A stretch of DNA of 64,000 nt from Smallanthus sonchifolius (GCA_023525975.1 CM042029.1:86596849-86660848); one strand, 5' to 3'. Numbered from the stretch's first letter, positions 1 through 11,298 are shown. Notes: a model not told the origin generated them from the sequence alone. Translations and numbers: made by a program.

Positions 1-621
1 TTGGGGGCAATACCAAAAAGGGAATTGACGAAATGTATGGTATTGTCGGTCTTCGTGCAGTTAAGCCTTAGGGGCAATACCATACTAAATGACGGAACGA
101 AGGGTAACACAGATCTAGATAATAATGTATGACTTAAATGAATGTTAAAAGTTTTAAAGAAAGATCCGTTTAACGGTGTTTATGATTATGATGTTGATGA
201 TGATATGGGTACGAAACTTTTTTTAAAGATGTTATTATTACATGCTTTTGTGAAAGGTTTTACTAAATGAATGATACGTTTTTGGCAAATGTTAATGTTA
301 AAGTTTTTATGAAATGCTAGAACTCACCAGCGTAGCTGACTTTTTAGTATGCACATTCAGGTTAAGGCAGGTATGGACGATGGACGGCGATGCTTGGCAA
401 GCGAGAAGAGTTACCCGGCCGATCATGAAGACTGGCATCCCGTTATGAGTTGTTTATGTTAAGTTTATGTAATTGACAATGTACGCTTCCGCATGTATGA
501 ACAAGTTTTTTTAGTTATGTTGAATGAATGATTCCGCTGCGTTATTTGATATTCATGTTTAAGAACTGTTTGTGAATGAGTAAATCCAACGGGTGAGGCC
601 TCTCGGGTTTGGGGCCTTACA
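1..621 (+). mobile_element. 5' LTR of Ty3/gypsy element (partial, left part outside window)
   Basis: This stretch matches 6918-7538 base for base in register (offset 6917) with three substitutions and no indels that I could see, so it is the right-hand third of the 5' LTR. It ends in TTACA at 621 and is followed by the primer-binding site. Three differences in 621 positions (about 0.5%) mean a recent insertion. Confidence 0.95.
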
Positions 622-624
622 AGT

Positions 625-637
625 TGGTATCAGAGCA
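625..637 (+). other. Primer-binding site (initiator Met-tRNA type)
   Basis: TGGTATCAGAGCA lies three bases after the LTR end. It is complementary to the 3' end of plant initiator methionine tRNA including CCA, the usual minus-strand primer of plant gypsy and copia elements. The untranslated leader runs from here to the gag start at 952. Confidence 0.92.
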
Positions 638-951
638 ATAGTTTGAGAGATTCGGACACCCCTAGTGTATGAACTTAAACTTTGAATGGGACCGAAAGCG
701 GATGCCAGTACGGGTAACTCGAGCCACAGCATGAGGTATGAAAAGTAGAGTATGTGTATGTAGTATGCCTTAGGAAGAGTTAGGAAAGGACTTGTGTTCT
801 GATGGAATCACAAAGGTGGTCAAATAGAAATCGAAAGGTAGTGTAATGGTTAATTACAGATGGCCAGTGTATATTAACATCTTACAATACTTATTGAATT
901 TTATTTGTTAACTAGCGTGATGACATTGGATTTCTTGTCTTATAGAACGAA

Positions 952-3900
952 ATGGTTAGGAGAGGGAACGGAAGGCGTGGTGGCCGTACCGGTGGTCGTA
1001 CCGGCGGTCGAAATGGTGGGCGTGGCAGGATTCCTGCGCGCCAAGAGCACAACGAAGAAGGAAGTGTTCATACTGAACCGACGGTTAGTGTGCATGGAAC
1101 TGAACAGACACAGGTTGCAGAACAACCTTTCACTTTTGAACCAGAAGTGAGAGCAGCCATAGCTCGAGAGTTCTCCGAGTTGATGAAGAATTCATTGCCA
1201 AGTCTGTTGGCAGAAGCATTGAAGCAGGTCAATGGGGAGGGTGGGTCTAACCCGACGATTGATACCCCGAACACCGAGGCAATCAACGCACCGCCTGCTC
1301 GCGGATGCGACTATAAGTCCTTCAAGGCATGTGACCCGCCAGTCCTGACAGGAAAGAAAGACGCGGTAGCTACGTTTGACTGGATAATCCGTATGGAGGC
1401 TGCCATCCGTCTCAGCGAATGTCGAGCGGATCAAGTTGTGAAATTTGCTGCTAACTCCTTGAGGGAGGAAGCATCCCATTGGTGGGAAGGTGTACGTCAG
1501 GCAAAAGGGAGCGAGATTGTGGATGCGATGATGTGGGCTGACGTGAAAACTTTGGTGATCAAGAATTTCTACCCAAGAAACGAGATTGAGAAGGTAGAGA
1601 GGGAATTTCTGGGTTTGAAGGCCGGGAACATGACGCACCGGCAATATACAACCCGATTCAATGAACTGGCACGTCTGGTGCCACACCTTGTCACTACTGA
1701 AGAGAGAAAGATTGCCTGCTATATTCATGGGTTGCCGGACCAGGTCCGCACCTATGTTAAGGCAAACGCCCCTACTACCTATGATTCGGTAGTAGAACTG
1801 AGCGGCGTAGTATTTGATGATCTGGCAATGAATGTCGCCGCCATCGAGGAACCAAAGAAGAGACCGAGCTTCTCAAACAAGCGAACTGGTGGAAAGGTGT
1901 TTGGGGCTCGCGATAAAAGGGCTCGGGTGGATGAGCCGACTGTTTGTAAGAAGTGTGGAAAGGAGCATGTAGGTGAATGTAGACTGGGATCTAACCTGTG
2001 CTTTAAGTGTGGCAAGACCGGACACTACGCCCGTGAGTGCACACAACACTACAAGTGCTACAACTGTGGGGATTTCGGTCATCTGAGTAGGGACTGCCCG
2101 AAGCCAAGGATGGGGGAAACCGGGAAGGGAAAGGGCCCGGAAAAGAAGGGAGGGGGATCTCGTGCAAAGACTCGTGCGTACGCGCTGACGCAAGACCAGG
2201 CCAGAATGGACCCCGACGTGGCGTCAGGTACGTTCGTCCTTGACAACACTCTTGTTTCTGTGTTATTTGATTCGGGTGCCAGTAAGAGTTTTATATCTGC
2301 GACTTTTTGTAAGAGAGTGAAGTACGCTGTCAGTATACTAGAAAGGGCTTTTAGCGTAGAAACCGCTGAGGGTAGAACTGCGAGAGTGACCGAGGTAGTT
2401 GACAACTCTACGATAAAAATAGAAGGTCATAGATTCCCTGTCAGATTGTGTGTTATGGTTTTGGGAGGGTTCGATGTCGTGTTAGGCATGGATTGGCTAA
2501 CTGCCAATGAGGCGCAAATTATATGTAAACGAAAGATAATCCGACTCAAGGCTCCGGATGGTAGCAAAGTCGAGGTTTTTGGAGATCGTGACGTCCCGAT
2601 GCCAAACGTCATCTCGATGATTAAGGCAACAGATTACTTAAGGCGCGGATGCGAGGCTTATCTGGTGTACGTGATTGACAAGTGTAAGGAAGTGAAGGAA
2701 CTAGACGATGTACCCGTGGTACGCGAGTACCCGGAGGTGTTTCCAGAGGATTTGCCTGGGATACCACCCGACAGAGAGATTGAGTTCCGAATCGACTTAG
2801 TACCAGATGCCCAGCCCGTGGCTAAGGCTCCATATCGACTAGCACCAGTGGAAATGAAAGAACTTATGGTACAACTAGACGAGTTACTTGAGAAAGGATT
2901 TATCCAACCAAGCATCTCACCTTGGGGTGCTCCGGTGTTGTTCGTAAAGAAGAAAGACGGTTCGATGAGAATGTGTATTGATTATCGCGAGTTGAACAAA
3001 CGTACCGTGAAGAACAAGTACCCGTTACCAAGGATCGACGACCTGTTCGATCAATTGCAAGGCGCAAGTTGGTTCTCAAAGATCGACCTTCGATCCGGGT
3101 ACCATCAGTTGAAGGTGAGGGACGAAGATATACCGAAAACGGCATTTCGCACACGTTATGGACACTTTGAGTTCCGCGTAATGTCTTTTGGATTGACGAA
3201 CGCCCCTGCAACATTTATGGATTTGATGAATAGAGTTTGTCGACCCATGCTGGATCGATCGGTGATCGTGTTCATCGATGATATCCTCATCTACTCCAAG
3301 AATGAGGGTGATCACGCGTGTCACTTGAAAGAGGTATTGGAGGCTCTAAAGAAGGAAAGGTTGTATGCTAAGTTCTCCAAATGCGCGTTCTGGCTTAGGG
3401 AAGTCCAATTCCTAGGTCACGTCATTAACACGAACGGCATTATGGTTGACCCAGCAAAGATAATGACGGTAAGGGAATGGAATACTCCTAAGACGCCAAC
3501 TGAAATCCGCAGCTTCTTGGGATTGGCAGGCTACTATCGGAGATTCATCCAGGACTTCTCGAAAATAGCTTCGCCATTGACAAAGTTGACTCGGAAGGAG
3601 GTTAAGTATGAATGGGGTTCGACCCAAGATGAGGCGTTTAAGAAATTGAAGGAAAAGCTAACTCAAGCTCTAGTCTTGGCCCTTCCCGAGGGCAGTGAAG
3701 ATTTGGTGGTATACTCTGACGCTTCGGGTCAGGGATTGGGGTGTGTGTTGATGCTGCGTGGTAGAGTGATTGCATATGCGTCGCGGCAGTTGAAGGTTCA
3801 CGAAGTCAACTATCCGACTCACGATTTGGAACTTGCTGCTGTCGTATTTGCATTAAAAATCTGGAGACACTATCTGTACGGGGTAAAGTTTACTATTTAC

Positions 3901-5535
3901 TCCGACCACAAAAGTTTGAAATACTTCTTCGAACAAAAGGAGCTTAATATGAGGCAGAGGAGATGGTTGGAACTCCTGAAGGACTATGACTGTGAAATAA
4001 TGTACCATCCTGAAAAGGCAAACGTGGTGGCTGACGCTCTAAGCCGAAAGGATGTGCCTACTCCTATCAGAGTGAAAGCTTGCCAATTGGTGGTAACATC
4101 GGATGTGATGAGAGAAATCGAAAGAGCTCAAGATGAAGCTTTGAAGGAAGAAAATATAAAGAAAGAAAGGATGGTTGGCCAACGGGACAAGTTGGAATAT
4201 AACACCCTCGATGTTAGAACGCGTTATGGACGGATATGGATACCTATGGGTGGCGAACTTAGGAGCAAAATCTTGGATGAGGCTCATAAGTCTCGTTACT
4301 CTATCCATCCCGGTACCAATAAAATGTACCAAGATCTGAGGAGGGAATACTGGTGGCCTGGAATGAAACGTGACGTGACGAAGTATGTAAGCAAGTGTTT
4401 GACTTGCTCGCAAGTAAAGGCCGAGCACCAGAAACCGTATGGAAAGATTCAACCACTTGATATACCGGAATGGAAGTGGGAACACATTACCATGGACTTC
4501 ATAACTAAGCTACCTCGCACAGCTAAAGGTCATGACGCCATTTGGGTAATCGTGGACCGTTTAACGAAGAGTGCTCATTTCCTACCTATTCGTGAGAAGT
4601 TCTCATCGGAAAGGTTAGCGGAGGTATTTATTAACAAAGTAGTAGCACGGCATGGGATGCCTTTGACGATTGTATCTGACCGGGAGACACGATTTACATC
4701 GAGGTTCTGGAAAAGATTTCACGAGGCGATGGGCACGAGGCTGAATATCAGCACGGCATACCACCCATAAACGGATGGTCAGTCCGAAAGGACCATTCAG
4801 ACATTGGAGGATATGCTCCGTGCTTGTATTATTGACTTCGGTGGCAGTTGGGACAATCATCTGCCGTTAGCCGAATTCTCCTACAACAATAGTCATCACT
4901 CGACGATAGGCATGCCGCCTTACGAAATGTTGTATGGTAGAAGATGCAGGACCCCGGTTTGTTGGGGTGAAATTGGACAGAAGGAATTAGGAAGTCTCGA
5001 AGTCGTAAGAGAGACTTCGGAAAGGTTTGATCAGATCAAAGCGCGAATGAAGGCCGCACAAGATCGTCAGAAATCCTATGCGGATAAACGACGAAGGCCT
5101 ATTGAGTTTGATATTGGTGACAGAGTAATGCTGAAAGTGTCACCATGGAAGGGAATCATACGATTCAGAAAGAGAGGAAAGTTAAGTCCGAGGTTTGTCG
5201 GACCATTCAAGATAATGGCACGGGTTGGGGAAGTCACTTATCGGTTGGAGTTGCCTGATGAGTTAAGTGGGATTCATCCTTCTTTCCATGTATCGCACTT
5301 GCGAAAGTGTTTGGCGGATGAATCGGCTCACGTACCACTTACTGACATCGAGGTCGACAACAGCCTTAATTACATCGAAGAACCCGTGGCTATCTTAGAC
5401 CAAAAGGAAAAGCGTTTACGTAATAAAGTTATTCCATTGGTTAAAGTCCAATGGAGGCACCGAAAGGGATCGGAGGCTACATGGGAAACGGAGGCGGAGA
5501 TGAGGGAGTTGTACCTTCAATTATTTGACTTGTGA
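952..5535 (+). pseudogene. Ty3/gypsy chromovirus (Tekay/Del-like) gag-pol polyprotein with one in-frame stop
   Basis: One frame runs from the ATG at 952 to a stop at 5533-5535, broken only by a TAA at 4768-4770 (codon 1273). Domains in order: Gly/Arg-rich N terminus; retrotransposon Gag near residues 150-250; two CCHC knuckles (350-363, 369-382) after a degenerate CKKC motif; aspartic protease with DSGA at 440; reverse transcriptase with FIDD at 776-777; RNase H with YSDAS near 923; integrase with an HHCC zinc region (about 1112-1157) and catalytic D1182 and D1243. The third acidic residue (codon 1279, D-35-E spacing) lies after the stop. The C terminus (5380-5535), ending in an ATWE-type motif, resembles the chromodomain tail of Tekay elements. 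Gag, protease, RT and RNase H could be made, but integrase would be truncated, so transposition would need help in trans. Everything else looks intact. Confidence 0.93.
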
Positions 5536-5561
5536 TAGGTTTCGGGGACGAAACCTATTAT

Positions 5562-5575
5562 AAGGGGGGTAGACT
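5562..5575 (+). other. Polypurine tract
   Basis: AAGGGGGGTAGACT lies immediately before the TG of the 3' LTR, the position of the plus-strand primer. It follows the end of the polyprotein by about 25 bases. Confidence 0.85.
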
Positions 5576-6057
5576 TGTAACATCCCAAAATGTCGAGAAA
5601 TAAAGTTAACGAGTTCAAGCGGGCCGAAGTCGGGCCGGGTCAGTCGCGAACCGGGCTTGGGGAGGTCTCCCCTATAAATAGCCAAGGTCACCACATGTTT
5701 CTCTCATTTGCAATTCTAGAGAGAGAAAAACCGTAGAGAGAGAAAGTGTCAGAATCGCACAAGATTGCACCCGCTCGTGTCTCCTGCACTCGTGAAGAGA
5801 ACCTCCAAAGCGGAATCGTCATCCAGGTAACCATTCGAGCTAAATCTGAGTTTTAGTTCGTTTTTGGGTTTTTCGGGTTTTGGGTGAAAAGGTAAGGTTT
5901 GAACGGATGAAACTGAAAGATAATCATGGATTTGAGTCCCTTAAAGGAAAACAAACGTTTTGAATGCAAACGGGTTCGGAATCTTGACATGATCAGACCG
6001 AATGCGAAAGTTAGGGTTTTTTTTTCGCGAAGAACAGGTCGTGCGCACGGAGCAGGT

Positions 6058-6211
6058 CCTGCGCACTTGCTAAGTGCGCAGGAGGAGGGACCTGCGCACT
6101 TGCTAAGTGCGCAGGAGGAGGGACCTGCGCACTTGCTAAGTGCGCAGGAGGCAGAGTCTGCGCACTTGCTAAGTGCGCAGGCAGCAGGGTCTGCGCACTT
6201 GCTAATTGCGC
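6058..6211 (+). repeat. Tandem 33-bp hairpin array inside the LTR
   Basis: Five tandem 33-bp units start at 6058, 6091, 6124, 6157 and 6190 (the last is partial). Each contains the inverted repeat CTGCGCACTT - GCT - AAGTGCGCAG, giving 10-11 bp arms and a 3-nt loop. Only the last unit has a broken pair. The open frames across it encode repetitive peptides that simply reflect the array. Confidence 0.95.
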
Positions 6212-6627
6212 AGACATCAGACTGGTTAAGCAAAGTTATTATGTTTAGAAGGGTTAAACCGTTAGAGTCGGTAATGGTCTGATGTGTATGTAACTACTCA
6301 ATTCAGATCGTACGTGAAGTCATTGGACCTTCGTTTAGGACAACCGAGACTAGCTTATCAGGTGAGTTCTAGAGCCCTCTTTTAAATGTTTTGTTAATGT
6401 TTTTGGGCTGGTGTGCATACTTACGAAATGATGTTTAACGAAATGATGTTTTAACAAAACGATGTTTACGAAAGGAAAGGTTTTGAAATGTTTTTGCCAA
6501 AAAGGTTACGAATGCTTTATGAACGGTTTAAATGAGGAAATGTTTAATGAGAAGAGAAAGAGGTAAAGGTTTTAAAGAAGTCATTACAAATCTAATCTGT
6601 CGAATGAATGGAATTGACGAATGAAGT

Positions 6628-7010
6628 CTGGGAATGAGATTCCCAGCCTTGTGGTAGATTATGGACAGCGAGCCATAGTTTCCACAAGAACAACATGGGC
6701 ATTGTCTATGTGGCATGTCAATGGTTATGATATTGTACAACTGGTAAAGGGAGTAACGACGGTTACTCAGGGGTTAACGTGACCCTATGTAAGGTTAAAT
6801 TATGATCCGACGATGTTATGGCTGAGAGTCATAACCGTCGATGGAAGTTGTCGGTTTATGGACATGAGAGCCATAAGGGCAACTAAATGGGTATTGTCGG
6901 TCCTCGCGCAGTTAGCCTTGGGGGCAATACCAAAAAGGGAATTGACGGAATGTATGGTATTGTCGGTCTTCGTGCAGTTAAGCCTTAGGGGCAATACCAT
7001 ACTAAATGAC
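6628..7010 (+). repeat. Further inverted repeats in the 3' half of the LTR
   Basis: Visible stems include CTGGGAAT-GAG-ATTCCCAG at 6628-6646, a nested stem CTTGTGG...CCACAAG at 6648-6688 with TATGG/CCATA inside, GTTATG...CATAAC near 6816-6836, and two copies of a GGTATTG...CAATACC stem with about 30-nt loops. Confidence 0.8.
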
Positions 7011-7538
7011 GGAACGAAGGGTAACACAGATCTAGATAATAATGTATGACTTAAATGAATGTTAAAAGTTTTAAAGAACGATCCGTTTAACGGTGTTTAT
7101 GATTATGATGTTGATGATGATATGGGTACGAAACTTTTTTTAAAGATGTTATTATTACATGCTTTTGTGAAAGGTTTTACTAAATGAATGATACGTTTTT
7201 GGCAAATGTTAATGTTAAAGTTTTTATGAAATGCTAGAACTCACCAGCGTAGCTGACTTTTTAGTATGCACATTCAGGTTAAGGCAGGTATGGACGATGG
7301 ACGGCGATGCTTGGCAAGCGAGAAGAGTTACCCGGCCGATCATGAAGACTGGCATCCCGTTATGAGTTGTTTATGTTAAGTTTATGTAATTGACAATGTA
7401 CGCTTCCGCATGTATGAACAAGTTTTTTTAGTTATGTTGAATGAATGATTCCGCTGCGTTATTTGATATTCATGTTTAAGAACTGTTTGTGAATGAGTAA
7501 ATCCAACGGGTGAGGCCTCCCGGGTTTGGGGCCTTACA

Positions 7539-7733
7539 TCCGGGTACAAGCCTACTAGGATGAGAAGGGCCTCCGGGTACAAGCCTACTAGGATGAGAAG
7601 GGCCTTCGGGTACTAGCCTACTAGGATGAGAAGGGCCTCCAGGTACAAGCCTACTAGGATGAGAAGGGCCTCCGGGTACAAGCCTACTAGGATGAGAAGG
7701 GCCTCCGGGTACAAGCCTACTAGGGTTTACACC
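7539..7733 (-). repeat. 33-bp coding minisatellite, six units
   Basis: Units start at 7539, 7572, 7605, 7638, 7671 and 7704, each close to the plus-strand consensus TCCGGGTACAAGCCTACTAG plus GATGAGAAGGGCC. On the minus strand each encodes the 11-residue unit RLVPGGPSHPS. The period is an exact multiple of three and the changes are mostly silent (one G to E), as expected for an array that was under coding constraint. Confidence 0.95.
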
Positions 7734-7967
7734 AATCGACTTTCTCTTATAATATTCAAGATCAGACATTTTCAACCCAAGCTTGCGTAACAAAAGTTGG
7801 TTTGAATAGTCACTATGCATGGCTTGACCATAGGCATTCGAGGTGAAGCAAACAAAGAAGATTATAGAAATGAGTAGCAATCCTTTTGATGTGACAGTAT
7901 TTGATATAATTTTGAGCTTGTTGTGGGTTTTTTTTGGAGATCGTGGTTGTAGAGATTGCATGGACAT
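7539..7967 (-). pseudogene. CLE-like secreted peptide precursor with tandem repeats, 3' end cut by the gypsy insertion
   Basis: The minus-strand frame from the ATG at 7967 encodes a basic N terminus, a hydrophobic signal segment (about residues 28-46, ending near NAYGQ), a variable region with LLLRKLGLKMSDLEYYKRK, and six tandem copies of RLVPGGPSHPS. A signal peptide, a leucine-rich spacer with an LLxxLG pattern, and a C-terminal R-L-x-P-G-G-P core is the layout of CLE1-7-type CLAVATA3/ESR precursors. Those normally carry one 12-residue motif ending in two basic or polar residues, which is not seen here. The retrotransposon LTR joins the array at 7538/7539. Read through, the frame ends about 20 residues into the LTR, so the original C terminus is lost from this side. 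TATA-like sequence lies near 8035-8050. It could be another proline-rich repeat peptide family; the CLE call is an inference from motif and layout. Confidence 0.6.
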
Positions 7968-8089
7968 ACACAGTATTTATAGAAAATTGGCAGTGTTGAC
8001 TACACAAACGCACGCGCGCACGCAGACACACATATAGTATAATATAAATACAAAAGGAAGTTATCAACCAAGTGTAGAATGTAATCTCG

Positions 8090-8957
8090 ATCATTATTCT
8101 CAGTATTTTAATTATTTATATTCGACGGTGGCAATATCATAAATTATACGGTGTTACAAATGGTTAAAAAAACACATTTATTGTTAATTTATCTTTTTAT
8201 TTAAATTATTCTAGTTCCAACATCTTTTTAAAACTCATATAACTTTTGTATAGTTTCTTATTTAAAAAAACTTATTTCACCATAAGATCGAAAAGTCTTT
8301 ACTTTGAGTATAGTAATATTAGATAATTTTTATAAAAGAAAAGACTTTCTAAAAAAACGTCGATGCATTGTTTGTATAACAATTTGTAATTATTTATACA
8401 TGAAGCGGAATATTGTGCGTAATATTTATATACGCAATGTAAGATTGTGCGTAGTTTTTTAAATTGTATGGCCCTGAATCCAAAAGCCTCACTTGTTAGA
8501 TTTAGTTATTCACAAACAGTTTTAAAACCATAAATATCATTAACGCAACGAAAAATGCATTCATATTATTATTTTGTGGATTTTTCCTTAATAGTTTTCC
8601 CTTTTGGGTAAGGAATAAATGCAATTTATAATAAAACATTAAAAATATAGAAGTGGTAATTATAGTAAAATATATAATAATAAAAAATTAATGAAAATTT
8701 GAATTTAGAAATATGCTTATTATATACTAGTTTAGAATCTTGTGTGTTACATGCTTGAATAAATGTAATGTTATATACTTAGTAATAAAAAATTTATATT
8801 TTTAAAAACCTGTGTGTTACACGGGTTGAATAAAATATTACGTGACAATTATAAGTTCTTTTAATTTAATTTTTAAAACATTTTTTAGCTGAGTATTATT
8901 TTTTTATGTAACTGATAAGTGTTAATTCATATTAAACTTTAAAAACCCGGTGTATTA
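8090..8957. other. AT-rich intergenic DNA with Helitron-terminus fragments
   Basis: No gene is visible. The motif CTAGTTTAGAAT...GTGTGTTACA with GGGTTGAATAAA, a reversed Helitron 3' end, occurs near 8728 and in degraded form near 8805. A third copy at about 8940 is interrupted by the solo LTR at 8958. Confidence 0.55.
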
Positions 8958-9886
8958 TGTCACACCCTAATCAACGACTGAATACGTCGAGGCAGGACAT
9001 GGAGATTGTTCATAGGCACATGATCAAACTAGAATTTCATAATTTAATTAAACCCAAATTTCCATAACACTTGTTCAAGAAAACACAAACCAACATATAA
9101 ACGAAATAGAGTACACCAACAAGGTCCAATTGATTATTTAACTAAGTCTTTAATCCTATGTATAACATCTTGTATATGATCTCAAATGTTAGCACCTGAA
9201 ACATGATGAAAACAAGGTTAATTAAAAATAATTGGTGAGCATACATATGTTTTGACACCTCAAATAGTTTCCAAATGTTGTGTACAATTTATATGAAGCG
9301 TGGTTTAATAAGGCAATTATGGAGAACCACTATAGCAAAATCGGCCATACAATCAAACCTTGTGGCTGAAGGGCATAACACTCAGTGTTATCCTAATGTA
9401 ATGTCGGTAACAATCACCCCTACCTGGGTGGATTTGTCAGATGCAATGGAATTTATCATTGTTACGATTGGCTTGTACAGAGTTAATAATTGCACTTGTA
9501 TGTATGTATGTAATTGTAGTTTAAACTCATAGTGTTCAAGCATAAGACACAAATTGCACAAATGTTCATAATGTAGAATTGTATAAATCGCAAAAAGTTT
9601 GAATGTAATCATATTTCACCCAAAAAATGTAAAAAATGTAAAATGGAGCTATGTAAACTCCCACTGAAATGAGTAGCTTGAATGTCACATAAGTATGTTG
9701 TTGTTGCACAAATGTTCTAGCTAATCACATGCTTAACCTATGATTAATCATGTGTTATAATAACTTGTACAATGTATAATGTATAATGAACACTTGGTTT
9801 ATGTTGTGTTGAAATTTGAACTTGCTCATGGATTACATGCACTTGTACGATGAATACAATGAAATGAAAAAAACACAAATGTTACA
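8958..9886 (-). mobile_element. Solo LTR in reverse orientation with TATTA target duplication
   Basis: The segment starts TGTCACACCC and ends GTTACA, so on the minus strand it reads TGTAAC...GGGTGTGACA, like gypsy LTRs of this genome. It is flanked by TATTA at 8953-8957 and 9887-9891. Removing it and one TATTA restores a Helitron terminal palindrome of GTGTATTA/CACGGGTTGAATAAA type. No internal coding region is present, so it is a solo LTR of about 929 bp. Confidence 0.75.
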
Positions 9887-10130
9887 TATTACACGGGTTG
9901 AATAAAATGTTGTATATACTTAGTAATAAAGATTTACATATTACATATTTATGACGTATTACATATTTTTGAAACAAATTGTAGAAACGTTATATAGTTA
10001 GTTTTTTAAAATGTTTTATAAAAAGAATGAAATGTTCAATTTATAAAAAATGTTTTATGAGCAAACTTATATTTTTTTTAAATAAGAAAAATTTTATAAA
10101 AAATAAATTATAGAAATCATTATTATTTAT
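9887..10130. other. Continuation of the interrupted Helitron; no gene
   Basis: This AT-rich sequence begins with the second half of the split Helitron terminus (CACGGGTTGAATAAA). Nothing else is recognisable. Confidence 0.5.
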
Positions 10131-10560
10131 CTAGCTTAGAACCCGTGTAATACACACGGGATGAAAAATATCAATATATAAAATTCTTAAATTTTTATGT
10201 ACATATTTACATACGTAAAAATCTATTACATATATTAAGGATAGAAAATAAAATTCAAAATATATAAAAATTAATGTATAATTGGGTTTTAAAAATACAT
10301 TAATTACTATTTAATGTAATTTGACTTTCATTTACTATTTGATTGTAAATGAAAGTTACATAATTAGATTTTAAAGTTTTTTAATTTAATATAAATGTGT
10401 TTTATTAGTATAATTAGTATTTTTTTTAAAAGATATTATTATTAAAAGATGGAGATGTATTTAATAGGAGAGAAAGACGGGAAAAAAGATAATGAGAATG
10501 AATATGGAGGCTGCACGAGGCATGAAAAAACATTTATTTATTAGATAGTATAGATATAGA
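10131..10560 (-). mobile_element. Non-autonomous Helitron (reverse orientation)
   Basis: On the minus strand it begins TCTATATCTATACTAT and ends with a short hairpin (CCCGTGTGTATTACACGGG type) followed a few bases later by CTAG, the classic Helitron end, without terminal inverted repeats. Related copies lie at 10711, 31283, 36527, 38051, 50981 and 51419. There is no coding capacity. Confidence 0.75.
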
Positions 10561-10710
10561 TAAGAGAGAGAGAGAGAGAGTCGGGAAACAAAAAATTATA
10601 AAAACAATTAAAAAAATTGTATAATTAATAGGAGAGAGAGTCGAAAAAAAAATATAAGAATACACATGAGAGTAAGAAGTGTCCCACAAAAATCTTTATT
10701 TATTACAGAA
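10561..10710. other. GA-rich microsatellite spacer between Helitrons
   Basis: A short (GA)n run lies near 10564-10582, followed by AT-rich sequence with a GGAGAGAGAGTCG motif that recurs inside the Helitron family. Confidence 0.5.
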
Positions 10711-11157
10711 CTAGTTTAGAATCCCGTGTATTACACGGGTTGAATAAATATGATGTTATATACTTAGTAATAAAAAGTTTATATTTTTTAAACTCGTGTA
10801 CTACGCGTGTTGAATAAAATATAATGTAATCTATTAACACATACACTCGTCAAAATAAAACAATGTGAATATGTAAATATATAATTAAACGTTTTCTATT
10901 TGAATCCTGTCTGCCTATAAAGTTGTTTTAGTTTGTAAATTCATAAAAGTATGATTGAACAAATTAATTGACGATAACCACAATTTTAAATTAAAAAAAT
11001 GTGTCGATAAAAATTGAAACAAATAATTAATTTAATTGACTAAAATAGTGAAGTTGATAATTAATAGGAGAGAGAGACAGAAAAAAATATGAGAATGAAT
11101 ATTGGAATGACAAGTGTTCATCAAAAACCTTTATTTATTATATAGTATAGATATAGA
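10711..11157 (-). mobile_element. Non-autonomous Helitron (reverse orientation)
   Basis: CTAGTTTAGAATCC is followed by the palindrome CCCGTGT-ATT-ACACGGG at the left, and TATATAGTATAGATATAGA at the right, the reversed TC-type 5' end. A second, shorter 5'-end copy occurs near 11250-11295, so more than one element may have contributed. Confidence 0.65.
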
Positions 11158-11298
11158 TATAGATATAGATATAGATATCATCAATATTTAATTGGAGAGA
11201 AAGTCGAAAAAATAAAATTTTAGATGGCCTAAAATCGTGTCACGTGACATCTAGGAGTTTTATTTATTAGGTAGTATAGGTATAGAAATAGATACAAG

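Larger units (their letters stand above)
5576..7538 (+). mobile_element. 3' LTR of the Ty3/gypsy element (1963 bp, complete)
   Basis: It begins TGTAACATCCC and ends GCCTTACA, so it has TG...CA termini. The last 621 bp match the 5' LTR. A TATA-like CCTATAAATAG lies near 5672-5682, so transcription probably starts near 5700. The LTR holds a five-unit hairpin array (6058-6211) and more inverted repeats at 6628-7010. The host sequence resumes at 7539 inside a coding minisatellite, so the element lies within a gene. The left target duplication is outside the window. Confidence 0.94.

Noticed and set aside
625..637. tRNA gene
   Set aside because: Only 13 bases complementary to a tRNA 3' end. It is a primer-binding site; the same holds for 22511 and 63706.
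4768..4770. Programmed stop-codon readthrough
   Set aside because: Readthrough in retroelements occurs between gag and pol, not inside the integrase core. A plain mutation is simpler.
952..5535. Many minus-strand frames of 60-180 codons under the polyprotein
   Set aside because: They are shadows of the long sense frame and carry no recognisable domains.
6058..6211. CRISPR-like regular repeats
   Set aside because: Units are directly tandem with no unique spacers, lie in a plant LTR, and are explained by hairpin duplication.
5926..6282. Open frames encoding repeats such as AHLLSAQEEGP across the LTR
   Set aside because: The peptide repeats simply follow the 33-bp hairpin array, which is open in several frames on both strands. 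No start context or homology supports a gene.
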